Assembly (NCBI GenBank): GCA_947650365.1
Contig: OX393550.1
Span: forward strand, 96,080,951 to 96,144,950
From: Chamaelirium japonicum
Taxonomy: Eukaryota > Streptophyta > Magnoliopsida > Liliales > Melanthiaceae
DNA length: 64,000 nucleotides
Reading direction: 5' to 3'
Positions 15,087 to 26,803 of the stretch are shown piece by piece. How positions within the stretch are numbered: position 1 is the stretch's first letter; every line of letters starts with the position of its first letter. The notes beneath the pieces are model-generated. The model was not told where the DNA came from, ran no database searches, and saw only the letters and a program-made list of their open reading frames with translations. Both the position numbers and the translations under genes were made by a program.

Positions 15087-16398
15087 ATGACCAAGCTCGA
15101 CCCCCTTGCCTCTATACTTAATGATAACAAACTTACGGGACCAAACTACGAGGACTGGAAGTGTAACCTGATGCTCGTCCTAAGGGTTGGCAAACACACA
15201 ATTGCCCTAAGTACCCCTCAACCGACCATGCCGGGACCAAGTGCAACTGAGGCCCAGTTAAAGGAATGGAAAGACTGGCTATATACTGATGAGATGTGCA
15301 AGTGCTACATTGTGGCATCCTTGCAGACCGTCCTTCAGAAGCAAGTCGAAGACATGGCCTTTGCTTCAGACATGATGCTCTACCTGAAGGAAATGTTCGA
15401 GGGTCGTAGTCGGGTAACTCGTTACCTGACCATCAAGAAATTGGTGTCCATGAAGATGGCAGAGGGGACTTTAGTTCGGGATCATATGCTGAAGTTGTTT
15501 GGCTATGTGAACGAGCTTGGTTCCTTCGATATCATCTTGGATGCAGAGATCCAGACCGATATTTTCCTCGTGTCTCTGTCAGGAGCGTTTGAGGGCTTCG
15601 TTACCAACTTCAACCTTAACCGGTTGGAGATGTCTAACGCAGAGCTCCTAGCGGCGCTCCAGGCGGCAGAGGACGGGATGAAGGCAGGAGCCCAATCCCT
15701 GAACGTAGAGCGGAATTCTTCTCTGAAAGCCAAATGCAAGTTTCAGAAAAGAAAGTCTAAGAAGCCCGTGAAGATGGGCCAGGTGCAGTTGCAGGTTCCC
15801 AAGCAGAATGGTCCGGCGAAGACCAAAGGAAAATGTTTCCGATATGACAAGAAGGGGCCCTGGAAGGGCGGCTGCCGTGCGGCTCCCAAGAAGGCTGAGA
15901 CAGGTATATCTCAAATCCACATAGTGGAATCCCTTGTAGCATCCAGTTGTTCTCCAGTTTCATGGATTGTGGATTCTGGTTTCACTAACCATGCTTGCAA
16001 TAATTTGCAGGGGTTCAAGGAGACAAGAAAACTGGGTGATGGGGAGATAATCCTAAGCATGGAAACTGAGGCCGTAGCAGAGGCTGAAGTAGTTGGAGAT
16101 GTCATCTTGCAGTTCCTTGATGGAAGAAGTTTATTACTTAGAGACATACTTTATGTACCGTCCTTGCGACGTAATTTAATTTCTGTTTCCTTATTGAATA
16201 ATGAAGGTTTTTCAGTTTTATTTGATGCTTCTGGTGTGTCAATTAAATTGAATGGTTCATTTGTTTGTAAGGAAAAGATACAGAATGGTCTCTATGTAAT
16301 TAACTCTAATCATAAGCAGGATAACATAACTGAAGCTTGTGTGATTAATTCATCTAAAAGGAAAAATCCCTCAGATAATCCAACACTCATTTGACATC
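15087..16398 (+). pseudogene. copia gag, protease and start of integrase (first segment of split polyprotein)
   Basis: The ATG at 15087 opens MTKLDPLASILND, a typical copia gag N-terminus, with a UBN2-like gag core (about residues 20-190). The zinc knuckle near 15831-15885 is degenerate: the second Cys and the His of C-x2-C-x4-H-x4-C are replaced (CFRYDKKGPWKGGC). The protease follows with VDSGFTNHA near 15967, where families usually have DSGAT. The segment runs into the GAG-pre-integrase region (ILYVPSLRRNLISVS). A TGA at 16392, where a conserved Trp is expected before HLRLGH, interrupts the frame just before the gypsy insertion at 16398/16399. The protein cannot be made from this copy. Confidence 0.85.
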
Positions 16399-17300
16399 TG
16401 TGGGGGAAAATCTTCGTGCCGACCCGAAGACCTCGCCTCACCAGTCAATTGGAATTGAAGTTGACGTCGAAGATCGTTGGTCGATCTGTTGATCGAAGTT
16501 GAAGTTTTTGATATGTAAACAGAGAGATGCAATCAGAGAGAGAGTTTGACACGAGAAGTGATCTCGGAGTTCAGCCGAAGCCTACGTCTCCGTGCTATAG
16601 GGTGCAACCCGAATTCATTAACACTTTTCTCAAAGTAACCTCGACAGGCCGAGTGCTACTGAAGCCTTCTTGATCTCTTCACAGACAAGAAGATGATCAA
16701 GTAGAGGTGAAGGGTGAGAAGATAGAAATTCCAGAGCTCTGGTTCTGAAAATCAGATCTCAGAGTGGAAAATGGATTTCGGATCTTAGATTCGATCCTTT
16801 TACATTCGAAGGCTCTGCTATTTATAGAATTTTCTGGTGGTAAAAGGCGGTTTCTGCTGCAGCATCTGGGGATCCTCCAGGTAAAGCTGGCGGGCCTCAC
16901 TACCGTCTTCTGGGGGATTCCACAGGTTCTTGGTCCCACCAGGCAGGGTTGGTGGGTCCCGCGATTGTCCTCATGGGCCCACTAGGCAGGGCCGGTGGGT
17001 TCCGCGGTGGTCCTCGTGGGCCCACCAGGCAGGGCCGGTGGGTCCCGCGGTAGTCCTCGTGGGCCCACCAGGCAGGGCCGGTGGGTCCCGCGGTGGTCCT
17101 CGTGGGCCCACCAGGCAGGGCCGGTGGGTCCCGCGGTAGTCCTCGTGGGCCCACCAGGCAGGGCCGGTGGGTCCCGCGATAGTCCTCGCGGGCCCACCAG
17201 GCAGGGCTGGTGGGTCCCGCGGTAGTCCTCGTGGGCCCACCAGGCAGGGCCGGTGGGTTCCGCGGTAGTCGTTAATCTTCTGCTAAAATTTGCACCCACG
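16399..17300 (-). repeat. 3' LTR of the Tat element
   Basis: Collinear with the 5' LTR. The terminal CA dinucleotide at the U3 end reads CACCCACG on the plus strand here instead of CACCCACA, a single change at 17300. Confidence 0.93.
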
Positions 17301-17315
17301 GTTACCCCCTCCAAG
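17301..17315 (-). other. Polypurine tract of the Tat element
   Basis: On the minus strand, TTGGAGGGGGTAAC lies next to the 3' LTR, as expected for plus-strand priming. Confidence 0.65.
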
Positions 17316-17419
17316 TTAGCTAGAGTTCGTTCTGGCTGGATTGGATTTGGTGCAAAAAATATCAACCCCCTGTCAAAGAAGGCACAAAGAAGCTTGCCGA
17401 GTGTTTAGCATAAAAAAGA

Positions 17420-18850
17420 CTGATCGGTCAATTTTGACCGAACGATCAATTTCAACCGGTCAAGGATTGGGTGATCTGTCAAAAAACATGGTTTTTTGAC
17501 CAATCCAGTAGAAAAATCGACCGATCGGTTGATTTTGACCGATCAGTCAATTATGACCGATCGGTCAATTTTGATCGATCGGTCAATTTTAACCGTTCGG
17601 TCAAGTTTGACCGATCGGTCAAGTTTGACCGAACGGTCAATTTCAACCGGTCAAGGATTGGGTGATCGGTCAAAAAACATGGTTTTTTGACCGATCCAGT
17701 AGAAACTCGACCGATCGGTTGATTTTGATCGATCGGTCAATTTTGACCGATCGGTCAATTTTGACCGATCGGTCAATTTTGACCGATCGGTCAAGTTTGA
17801 CTGTTCGGTCAATTTTGACCGATCGGTCAAGTTTGACCGATCGGTCAAGTTTGACCGAACGGTCAATTTCAACCGGTCAAGGATTGGGTGATCGGCAAAA
17901 AACTGAGGTGATCGGCAAAAAACCTCAGTTTTTTGCCAGATCTAGTAGAAAATCGACCGATCGGTTGATTTTGACCGATCGGTCAAGTTTGACCGAACGG
18001 CTAAAATCAGCCGGTCAAGGTTTGGGTGATCGGTAAAAAACCTCAGTTTTTTGCCAGATCTAGTAGAAAATCGACCGATCGGTTGATTTTGACCGATCGG
18101 TCAAGTTTGACCGAACGGCTAAAATCAGCCGGTCAAGGTTTGGGTGATCGGCAAAAAACCTCAGTTTTTTGCCAGATCTAGTAGAAAATCGACCGATCGG
18201 TTGATTTTGACCGATCGGTCAAGTTTGACCGAACGGCTAAAATCAGCCGGTCAAGGTTTGGGTGATCGGCAAAAAACCTCAGTTTTTTGCCAGATCTAGT
18301 AGAAAATCGACCGATCGGTTGATTTTGACCGATCGGTCAAGTTTGACCGAACGGCTAAAATCAGCCGGTCAAGGTTTGGGTGATCGGCAAAAAACCTCCG
18401 TTTTTTGCCAGATCTAGTAGAAAATCGACCGATCGGTTGATTTTGACCGATCGGTCAAGTTTGACCGAACGGCTAAAATCAGCCGGTCAAGGTTTGGGTG
18501 ATCGGCAAAAAAACCTCAGTTTTTTGCCAGATCTAGTAGAAAATCGACCGATCGGTTGATTTTGACCGATCGGTCAAGTTTGACCGAACGGCTAAAATCA
18601 GCCGGTCAAGGTTTTGGGTGATCGGCAAAAAACCTCAGTTTTTTGCCAGATCTAGTAGAAAATCGACCGATCGGTTGATTTTGACCGATCGGTCAAGTTT
18701 GACCGAACGGCTAAAATCAGCTGGTCAAGGTTTGGGTGATCGGCAAAAAACCTCAGTTTTTTGCCAGATCTAGTAGAAAATCGACCGATCGGTTGATTTT
18801 GACCGATCGGTCAAGTTTGACCGAACGGCTAAAATCAGCCGGTCAAGGTT
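17420..18850. repeat. Tandem repeats in the 3' region of the Tat element (118-bp units)
   Basis: Eight units of 118-119 bp start at 17944, 18061, 18179, 18297, 18415, 18534, 18653 and 18771. They are preceded by an older, less regular section (17420-17900) built of the same motifs. Each unit has palindromic ACCGATCGGT, two TTGACC and two GGTCAA (W-box cores), and a hairpin (GGCAAAAAAC-CTCA-GTTTTTTGCC). Open frames over the array are repeat artefacts. Confidence 0.95.
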
Positions 18851-19187
18851 AAAGTCCTGAATCTGTACTTTTGAGGAAGTGGTATAGCTTGTTCTTCTCC
18901 TTTGATCTTTGGCAGTCTTGAATATCGATGGAGTTTGATTTTTTCTACTTTGAATCTTCAGTTTGCCTGAATGTGGCTTTGAACCGGCGGTCCGGTTCAC
19001 TCAGACCGGTAGTTTGCTTGGACCGTTGGTTTACGTGGACCGGTGGGTCTGACGCTTCGTCTGGTCCGACGGTTCGCCTGAATTTGCGTTTGCTATGGAT
19101 GGATGCCACGTGTGTACCTGTAAAAACACGCGATTTGATATGGTGAAGACACGTGTCTTCTCGATTTGCGTACCGTTTTATCCTAGG

Positions 19188-19194
19188 TATATAA
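19188..19194 (+). promoter_or_regulatory. TATA box of the antisense gene, with two upstream CACGTG boxes
   Basis: TATATAA, 102 bp before the ATG. CACGTG sits at 19107-19112 and again at 19150-19155; both are G-box/ABRE-type cores bound by bZIP or bHLH factors. Together they form a compact promoter on the plus strand. Confidence 0.6.
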
Positions 19195-19295
19195 GTCTTT
19201 CTCGCTGTCATTTTCGCCTCACGCTTTTAGAATTTTTCGAAGTCCAGACTCTTTGCTTCCCCTCTCTTGTTATTCGTCTCCTTTCGATCGGTCAA

Positions 19296-22072
19296 ATGGC
19301 GTTTTCGGGCAGTTTGAAGAAGAGTGTAGTTCCTTCCAAGAGGAAGGGCAAGGAAGTTGTCGAGGTCTCTTCTGTTCCGAAGGGCCGAGGCAAAGGTAGG
19401 GCCGAATTGATCGAGCTTGGCCAACTGGGAAAGAGGCACCAAGGAGTGGGATTCGCTTCTGCACCGTCAAGGCTAGAGCAGATCCCCAAGGCAAAGTTTG
19501 TCCTCTGCCCGCAGCTACCTTTGGAGGCGGAGATTGAGTTTGGGTACAACATTGGCAGTAAACTTACAGATTTAAAGAGGGAGAAGCTGCAGGAGTTGCT
19601 GGCATGTTTCACAGAGGGAAAGGCTCGACCAGCGCTCCCTGGAGTTCTAACTGTTTTTGGCGTTGATAGGCGGACAATCTTTGTCTCGTGGGCGAGCAAA
19701 GAGCAAGTGATGGGAACCATAGTCACGATCGGCCAGCTCAACTGTGGACTGCGCCTTCCGCTGCCGCCTTTCGCCACGAGGTTGTTGAACACGTCCGGTC
19801 TCTGTCCCGGGCAGGTTACCGGGAACTCCTGGAGGATCATCTACGCTTTCTGTCGCGTAGAGTCGGACTTCCAGAAGGAACGTAGGGAATGCTACTCCAG
19901 CCTCCCTGAAGGTGAAGAACCCCGAATCGAGCTGGGGTATTTCTTTTACCATTACCGATGGGCTTGGAGGAAGGATAGCCCGTTCTACTACTTGACAGGT
20001 GTCACTGCCCTTCGCCCGATTACTGACACCATTGGCTTCGACAAACTTTATACTGACTGGCTGCTGTCAGTGTCTGGTGCCTGGACTCCAATGTCTGTTC
20101 CGGAGGTTCCCCGATACAAGGTGCATGAAGAGATCGACATGTACTGCACAGGAGGAGCTCTCTCTTGGCCTTCAGAGCGAGTAGGGGCCCTTGACAACCT
20201 CTTCTTAGAGTTGACATGCGGGACTCGATCTTGGAAGCAATTCTCGAATTGCCCGGTTCGACACGGCAATGCCAACCTCCTCCATCGATCGAAGCTTCGC
20301 TACGAAGATAATGAGGTCATCTACTCAGATTACGAGGACCCTCAGTCTGGAAAAATTGTTAGAAGGCTTCGATTCGAGAAGAAGGCTTATGGAGCCAGGT
20401 GCGCACTTTCCATAGAGGAGAAATTGGTGATTCAGAGGGGCCCGGCGAAGAAGAAGAGAAAAATCCCCATCAAACAGGAGGAGGATGAGGAGAAAAAGAA
20501 GGGGGAAGATGAAGAAGAGGAGGTAGAGAGGGAGGAGGAAGGCGGAGATGAGGAGGATGAGGGCACAGGCAGCGACGGGGAAGAAGATGGAGAAGATGAT
20601 GATGATGAAGATGGGGGTGGTGAGGAAGAGATTCCTCCCACCCCCACTGATGGTGGTCAAGGACATGGGGGTGGCGAGGAGGCAATTCCTCCCACCCCCA
20701 CTGGTGGTGCTGATGAGGATTCGCAGCCGATCCTCATAGACGAGGCAAAGGCTCGTAAGATGGAGGGGGTAATGGACGCAACGGGCGATGGCCCTAAAGT
20801 GATTCCTACCTACGATTTTGGGGAGCTGAAAAAGAACCCGCTTCGCTTCAAGATCAAGATATCGGGGAGTGGTGGGGTTGGAAGCAACCCTACACCCCTC
20901 GATCAGGTACCTCCCGAGGTTCCCCGTCTCGAAGGGGCAACTACAAGTGGGGGTGTGGAGGTTGAACAACCCCCACCCCCCTCACGATCTCTGGCTAAGG
21001 AGGTAGCTGCCATGGTGGCAGGGCTCGATAATTCGAGCGGGCGAGAAGATGAAGGGGGAGCTTCACCTCCTCGGGATGTTCCCTTTCCTGCTCACTTGGA
21101 GAGAGGAAGCCGGGTGGGTGAGGCTACCCCCCAACCCTTGTCAGAGCCAACCCCCATCAAGGAGAAGTCGACCCCCAAGGGTAAGAGCTCCGACCGTGGG
21201 AAGGGAAAGGCTCCTCAGGTCGAGGCTTCAGGTATCTGCACTAACTTGCTTCGATTGCCTTGTCTTTGAAGCTCGAAAATACTCTAACACTTTGAACTCT
21301 TGTGTCGATTGCAGGTACGCCTGTTGGCTCAACTCCGAAGGTAAAGAGCTTGGGTGATGTTGACATCAACCACCCTACTAGCGTGATCCGGAAGCTTTGC
21401 AATATTCCGGAAGCTACTTTTGAAGAAGCCTTCGATTGTCTAGATGTAGTGGTATGTGTATCTTCTTGATCGAATATTTGAGTTGTATCTTTGGAATAAT
21501 TCTAACTTTCTATCCATCTGCAGAGCTCAGCAGTTTTGAGAATCACAAGCTCTCTCTCTAGGAAGGCAGGAGAACGGGAGGCCGCATCTGAGGTATCCCG
21601 TTTGACAGCCGAACTGAAGGCTGTGAGCGAGGAGAGAGAGAGGCTGAGAGAGCTCCTAACTTCGAAGAAAACCTCTCTCAAGGCCAAGATCGAGGATCTT
21701 CGCAAGGGGAAGCTGGAGATCAAGGGGCTGCAGGACCGTTGCGAGGCGCAGAGTCACGAACTTGAATCCTTGACGAATCGGCTCGTCAAGGCTGAGGACG
21801 TGTCCTGTGGTCGCGACAACGAGATCAAGGAGCTGAAAGAACGACTTGCTGCTCAACATGCTGCTTTTTCTGCCAGAGAGGAGACTTCCAGGAAGGCATT
21901 GGAGCATGCGCTGTCTGAATGCAAGAGCTATAAGGAAACGGCCGAGAAAGCGGCAGAGGCACTCAGGGTACATATCAGCAGTGTCCGATCTTCTAAAGCT
22001 TCGGTTGCGAGCAAGGCTCGCGGCGAATCTGAAGGAGAGAAGTCGCGCGCTCCAAGCGTAGCAAAGCCCTGA
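19296..22072 (+). CDS. Antisense extra gene of the Tat element (three exons, 873 residues)
   Basis: Plus strand, opposite to gag-pol. Exons are 19296-21231, 21315-21451 and 21524-22072, with introns GTATCTG...TTGCAG and GTATGTG...CTGCAG; junction phases 1 and 0 keep one frame. ATG at 19296 gives MAFSGSLKKSVVPSKRKGKE, a basic, nuclear-type start. Residues ~60-330 hold a globular domain with LPLPPFATRLLNTSGLCPGQ and NSWRIIYAFC, resembling the 'putative gypsy type transposon' domain (Pfam PF04195) of antisense ORFs in Tat elements. A long Glu/Asp-rich linker follows (about 390-480), then Pro/Ser-rich sequence, and a strongly charged coiled coil in exon 3. Molecular role is unknown in the family. 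Unlike the gag-pol of this copy it has no lesion. Confidence 0.85.
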
Positions 22073-22617
22073 TGTATCTCTACTTTTTTCTCTATTGTTT
22101 ACACTTGTAAACTTTTGACATGTTGTAGCTCAACGTTGTACTTGGCAAGTTTTGATAATCAAAAGATCTTTTTGGTGTTTGAAAATTGAATCTCTTGAGA
22201 TGAATGTCTTTAATATCATGTACTGGATAGCTTTAATATCATGTACTGGATAGCATTGGAATAGATACAACTTTTCGAATGTAATGGGTCGAGTCGCAAC
22301 TCAATTACCAAAACTTATTGCAACTTGAAAATTGAACTTGAATTCGTGTAACATTTGAATGTGAGGGGTTGAGTCGCAACTCAAGCACCCAAACCTGTTA
22401 GACGATATTGAAATTGATTGAAATTGAATATTTGAAATTTGAAGGTCAGTTTAATATTTAGTAAGGGGTTGAGTCGCAACTCAACACCCAAACTTGTTAA
22501 AAGACTTGGTAACTTGAATGTAGATAATTTGAAACTGCTTCAGAACTTGAATTGAAAAGCTGAACACTTGCACATTTGATCATTTGAAAGAGATCTTTAT
22601 TCATCACAGAATTTACA
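22073..22617. other. Spacer between convergent antisense gene and integrase, with three hairpin repeats
   Basis: AT-rich. The block GGGTTGAGTCGCAACTCAA recurs near 22291, 22371 and 22471 at 80-100-bp intervals within longer degenerate repeats. GAGTCGCAACTC is self-complementary. The spacer must contain the 3' end of the plus-strand gene. Confidence 0.6.
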
Positions 22618-23748
22618 TCATGGATAGAACAACTTGAGATGTCTAGAGTTCCAAGCTCGAGGCAATCTATCTCCTTCTGGTGAGATCAGTCTGTAAGAAC
22701 CTTTGCCTCCTACTGATTCAACGATATACGGACCTTCCCAGTTGGGAGCAAGCTTCCCACTGCTGCGCTCCTTTGTGTTGTAGAAGACTGCTCTAAGGAC
22801 CAGACTGCCGATTGGGAACTGTCTTTTGCGGACTTTCTCGTCGTAGGCTCGTTTGATCTTCTGCTGATATTTGGCCACACGAAGGGAAGCTTGGTCTCGT
22901 AGTTCTTCAGAGAAGTCTAGATCATTGATCCGAAGCTCTTCGTTGATTCCTTCTTCAACTGCCCTGGTCTTCAGAGTACTTGATATGTTTTTTGTTGGGA
23001 GTACTGCTTCTGATCCATATGTTAGGCGAAAAGACGAGAACCCAGTTGATCTTCTCGGAGTTGTGCGATACCCCCAAAGAACTTCAGGTAGGACCTGTTC
23101 CCACAATCCCTTCTTGTCGTTGAGTTTCTTCTTGAGTATACCAAGTATAGCTCTATTCGAGGCTTCAGCTTGACCATTGCATTGAGGATATCTTGGAGTT
23201 GAATAGAATAGCTTGATACCGTTGTTCAGACAGAACTCTCGGAACTTGTCGGAGTCAAACTGCGCTCCATTGTCAGCAACAAGAACTTGAGGTGTACCGA
23301 ACCTTGAGAAGATGTTATGCCGAATGAATTTGATTACTTCGTCGTCAGTCTCTCGGAAGAGGGGCACAGCTTCAACCCATTTGGTGAAGTAATCCGTGGC
23401 TAGCAACAGATATTTCTTCTTGCTTGGAGTCGGGGGGAAAGGACCCAGGAAATCTAACCCCCATTGATGGAAAGGCCAGGGGCTTGATAGTTGATGAAGC
23501 TCATCTGCCGGGAGATGGATAGCTCGAGCGTGCCGTTGGCATGGCTCGCATCTTTGAACAACTTGTCGAGCATCTTTTGCCATTGTAGGCCAATAGTAAC
23601 CTTGTAGTTTAGTCTTAGCTTCAAGAGATCTTCCTCCCGAATGATTCCCACAAGCTCCAGAGTGGATATCAATCAAGATTGCTTTTGCTTGCTCTAGGCA
23701 AAGGCACTTGAGAAATATCCCGTTATGAGATTTGAAATATAGATCTTC
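22618..23748 (-). pseudogene. Tat-element integrase
   Basis: Starts after the TGA near 23749 with IDIHSGACGNHSGGRSL and CEPCQRHA, the HHCC zinc finger. The rve core has GLDFLGPFPPTPSKKKYLL, VADNGAQFDS and GQAEASNR, which supply the D, D and E catalytic residues. The C-terminus (KRQFPIGSLVLRAVFYN ... GKLAPNWEGPYIV) is a GPY/F-type module, and the frame stops at 22618. The integrase region is fully open (352 residues from the first ATG at 23676). It is called a pseudogene only because it is cut off from the polyprotein start. Confidence 0.88.
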
Positions 23749-24622
23749 TCATTGAACAGTGTAGCAGGGGAGCTTCCTTTGAAGTCTTCGGGCTTGGTTT
23801 GGATCTTTTGGCATTTTGCCATGTTTGAAGAAATCAAAGATTGATTGTCTCCAGTCTTCAGGCTCACTTGTAGTAGTGAGGTTCAATGTGAGCTGATCTC
23901 CACCCCCAGATCTCTTTGTAGTAGCAAGGATCTGTTGATCGGGGATGGTCTTGAGCACTTCTTGATAATCGATCTGTATTTGCCTTCCTCCGAGTGAGTC
24001 TCCAAGAATTGAGGCAGCGTTGGCTAAGGCATCTGCTTCTCGGTTCTCTGCTCTTGGGATTTGAACGAAATCAGTAATAGTAAAACGTTGTTGAAGACGT
24101 CGTACTAAGGCCAAATAGAGTTGCATTCTTTCTTCACGAGCTGTGTACTCTCTATTGATTTGCCTTATGATCAACTGGGAGTCGCTGTAGACGATGATTC
24201 GATCTACCCCCAGGGATTTCGCCATTTCAAGTCCCGAAATGAGTGCTTCGTATTCGGCTTCATTATTGGTGGCGTTGAACCCTAGGAGAGTGGCCTTCTG
24301 TAAATGATCAAGTTCGGGGGATACTAAGACTATCCCAGTTCCCGAACCGATCGAACTTGAAGCTCCATTAGTATAAAGCTTCCATGGAGGGGTTGCAGCA
24401 GTAGCTTCGAGACTTGGATCAATTTTTGTTGCAAGGTTGATCGGAGTATTGTCCTCATCTTCTAAGCGCATGTCGACATCTACTTCCCAAGTGATGGGGT
24501 CTTCAACTGGAAAGTCTGCTAGAAAATCAGCAACAGCTTGACCTTTGATAGAAGTGTGAGATTCGAACTGAATCCCCAGAGCACTCATTTCGATCACCCA
24601 CTTGGTCATTCGAACCAGCTCT
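23749..24622 (-). pseudogene. Tat-element second (archaeal-type) RNase H
   Basis: After the linker GQAVADFLADFPVEDP comes WKLYTNGASSSIGSGTGIVL, with Asn where the first catalytic Asp (DGASS) is expected. NATNNEAEYEALISGLEMA supplies the Glu, and VYSDSQLIIRQINREY and ENREADALANAAS supply later acidic residues. This extra RNase H is diagnostic for the Tat clade. The Asp-to-Asn change would be inactivating, judging from known RNase H chemistry. The frame ends in TGA near 23749 and continues past it in the same frame into integrase. Confidence 0.85.
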
Positions 24623-26029
24623 ACCAGCTTTGTCAACGATATCTTTGAGAGGGTGTTCTGAAATGACAGTGATCTGGTGGGAGACGAAGTAAGGTTGAAG
24701 ACGACGCGATGCAGTGAGCAACGCCAGGATGACCTTTTCAGTTTTTGAGTAACGAGTTTCAGCTGGAAGGAGAGTATGGCTGATGTAGTAGACTGGATGC
24801 TCGACGCCTTCTCTTCTACTGACTAGGACCGCGCTGATTGCTTGATCAGTCACGGCGAGGTAGAGCCACAAGTATTCTTTTGGAAGTGGAGCAGTCAGGA
24901 TAGGAGCTTGCACCAGATATTTCTTGATGCTCTGAAAAGCTTCTTCGCAAGTTGAACTCCACCCTGAAGTATCCGCCTTTCGTAGTTTGTCGAATAGGGG
25001 TTTGCACTTGTCGAAAGATTTTGAGATGAATCGATTGAGTGCTGCTAACCTTCCAGTGAGTCGTTGAACTTCTTTCCGATTGGTAGGCGATGACATGTCG
25101 AGGATAGCTCGAATTTGTTCGGGGTTGGCCTCAATACCTCTTCTGGTCACAAGGTGACCCAGAAATTTGCCCGATTGAACTCCAAAAGCGCACTTGGCAG
25201 GATTGAGCTTCATGCGATACTTTCGGAGGACTTGAAAGGTTTCCGCCAGATCAGATAGATGTTTCCCTCTAGTGGAGCTCTTGGTGAGGAGATCATCGAC
25301 ATAGACTTCGACGTTGCGACCGATCTGATCTTCGAACATCTTTGTGACTAACCTTTGATAGGTGGAACTAGCATTCTTGAGGCCGAATGGCATGACATTG
25401 TAGCAGTAGAGACCTCGGCTAGTCACAAAACATGTCTTCTCTTGATCATCAGCGTGAAGAGGAATTTGATTATATCCAGAGTACCCATCCATGAAAGACA
25501 ATAGCTCGTGGCCAGCAGTGGCATCGACGAGTCTATCAATCCTTGGCATGGGGAACGGGTCTTTGGGGCAAGCCTTGTTGAGATTGGTGAAGTCGATGCA
25601 GACTCTGACCTTCCCATTCTTCTTCGAAACAGCAACAATATTAGAGATCCAAGTAGGATACTCTACTTCACGGATGAAGCCTGCTGCGAGTAGCTTGGTG
25701 ATTTCTTCTTGAACAGCAACTTGTAGCTCTGGTCGAATGGTGCGTGGCTTCTGCTTGATAGGTTTCACTTCTTCTTTGATCGCAAGTCGGTGACAAGCGT
25801 CATCTGGATTGATGCCAGGGATGTCTTCGAAACACCAAGCGAAGACGTCGATATTGGATTTGAGGAAGGATACCATGTCTTGCGCTTCTGCGTCGCTAAG
25901 ACCGGTACCAATGAAAGTCTGTCGAGGGAGATCTCCGCTGCCGATGTTGATTGGGATGATTTCTTCAATTGAAGGTGACGCTTCCCATTCGATTGGTGGA
26001 GGTTCTGTCAGCGGAATCTCCTTTGATTG
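24623..26029 (-). pseudogene. Tat-element reverse transcriptase with first RNase H
   Basis: Continues the pol frame: FAWCFEDIPGINPDDACHRL, then the gypsy RT block with CIDFTNLNKACPKDPFPMPR, MDGYSGYNQIPLHADDQEKT and VYVDDLLTKS, the YVDD catalytic pair. RNase H-like sequence follows (WSSTCEEAFQSIKKYL, HPVYYISHTLLPAETRYSKTEK). A one-base frameshift near 24623 moves the reading from GRAG to the frame encoding VRMTKWVIEMS. The upstream and downstream TAG/TGA codons make this a pseudogene, though the catalytic residues survive. Confidence 0.88.
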
Positions 26030-26803
26030 CTATTTGGAAGAGGGACCAGCTTCATCTCGTGGCCGCTTTGGAGGAGCAATGTTGATCCTTCGATCTGTCT
26101 TAGCCGCAGCAGCCTCACAAGATCTTCCAGTTTGCTGATCGCCTCGAATGCAGACGATGCCTTCTCCAGTTGCAAATTTGAGTAGTTGATGATAAGAAGA
26201 GGAGATGACATTGATCTGGTGGAGAAATGGTCGTCCGAGAATGGCGTTGTAGCTAGACACTCCTTCGACAATTGCGAATCTTACCGAGACTCGAGTCTCT
26301 CGGCTGAGGTCGAGAGTGAATCTCGATTCGCCCACCGTGATGCTTTGTTTGCCGTTGAAGCCAGTGATCACGGTCGGGACGATGTCGAGGCTTTGATACT
26401 TATGTCCCAGACGTTTGAAGCAGTCTGAGAACATAATGTTGATGGAACTTCCGGTGTCGATGAGGATCCGATTGACGGTGCTTCCGTCGATGATGAGTTT
26501 CAAAACCAGGGGGTCTCGATGTGGAGTATGAACTCCTTAAAGGTCGATGTCATTGAAGACGATGGACGGCCAAGCAAGACCTTCGATGGGCTTTTCGATC
26601 CAAGTATCTTCTTTGTTTGCAGTAGATCGAACATGGAAGATGCGCCGAATCTACCGATCAACTTCCTTCTCGGTCACTGATTGATGGTGTAATGATCCAT
26701 GAATGCCAAAGATATTGGCATTCACAGTGAGAGGTGATGGGTTGGAAGAGATCTGATGAATCCAGCAAGCTTCTTTCCCCTTTGCAGAGGTTCGATGTTG
26801 ATC
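26030..26803 (-). pseudogene. Tat-element gag-pol linker and aspartic protease
   Basis: In the same frame as gag, the linker carries TAG near 26655 and TAA near 26536. The protease frame then runs from 26503 with LIDTGSSINIMF, the retropepsin D-T-G-S active site, and ILGRPFLHQ, the C-terminal ILG motif. A TAG at 26030-26032 separates it from the RT part, again in the same frame. The protease domain is complete by eye but has no intact start in this copy. Confidence 0.8.

Noticed and set aside
16900..17365. Collagen-like Gly/Pro-rich open frames on both strands
   Set aside because: They follow from the 43-bp GC-rich minisatellite in the LTR and are duplicated in the other LTR.
17420..18850. 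CRISPR-like look of regularly spaced repeats
   Set aside because: The whole unit repeats, spacers are not unique, and the DNA is a plant retrotransposon; this is a minisatellite.
20325..20969. Minus-strand open frame of 214 residues opposite the antisense gene
   Set aside because: It mirrors the GAG/GAA-rich acidic linker of the plus-strand exon, giving Leu/Ser/Phe runs; the plus strand has the promoter, introns and domain.
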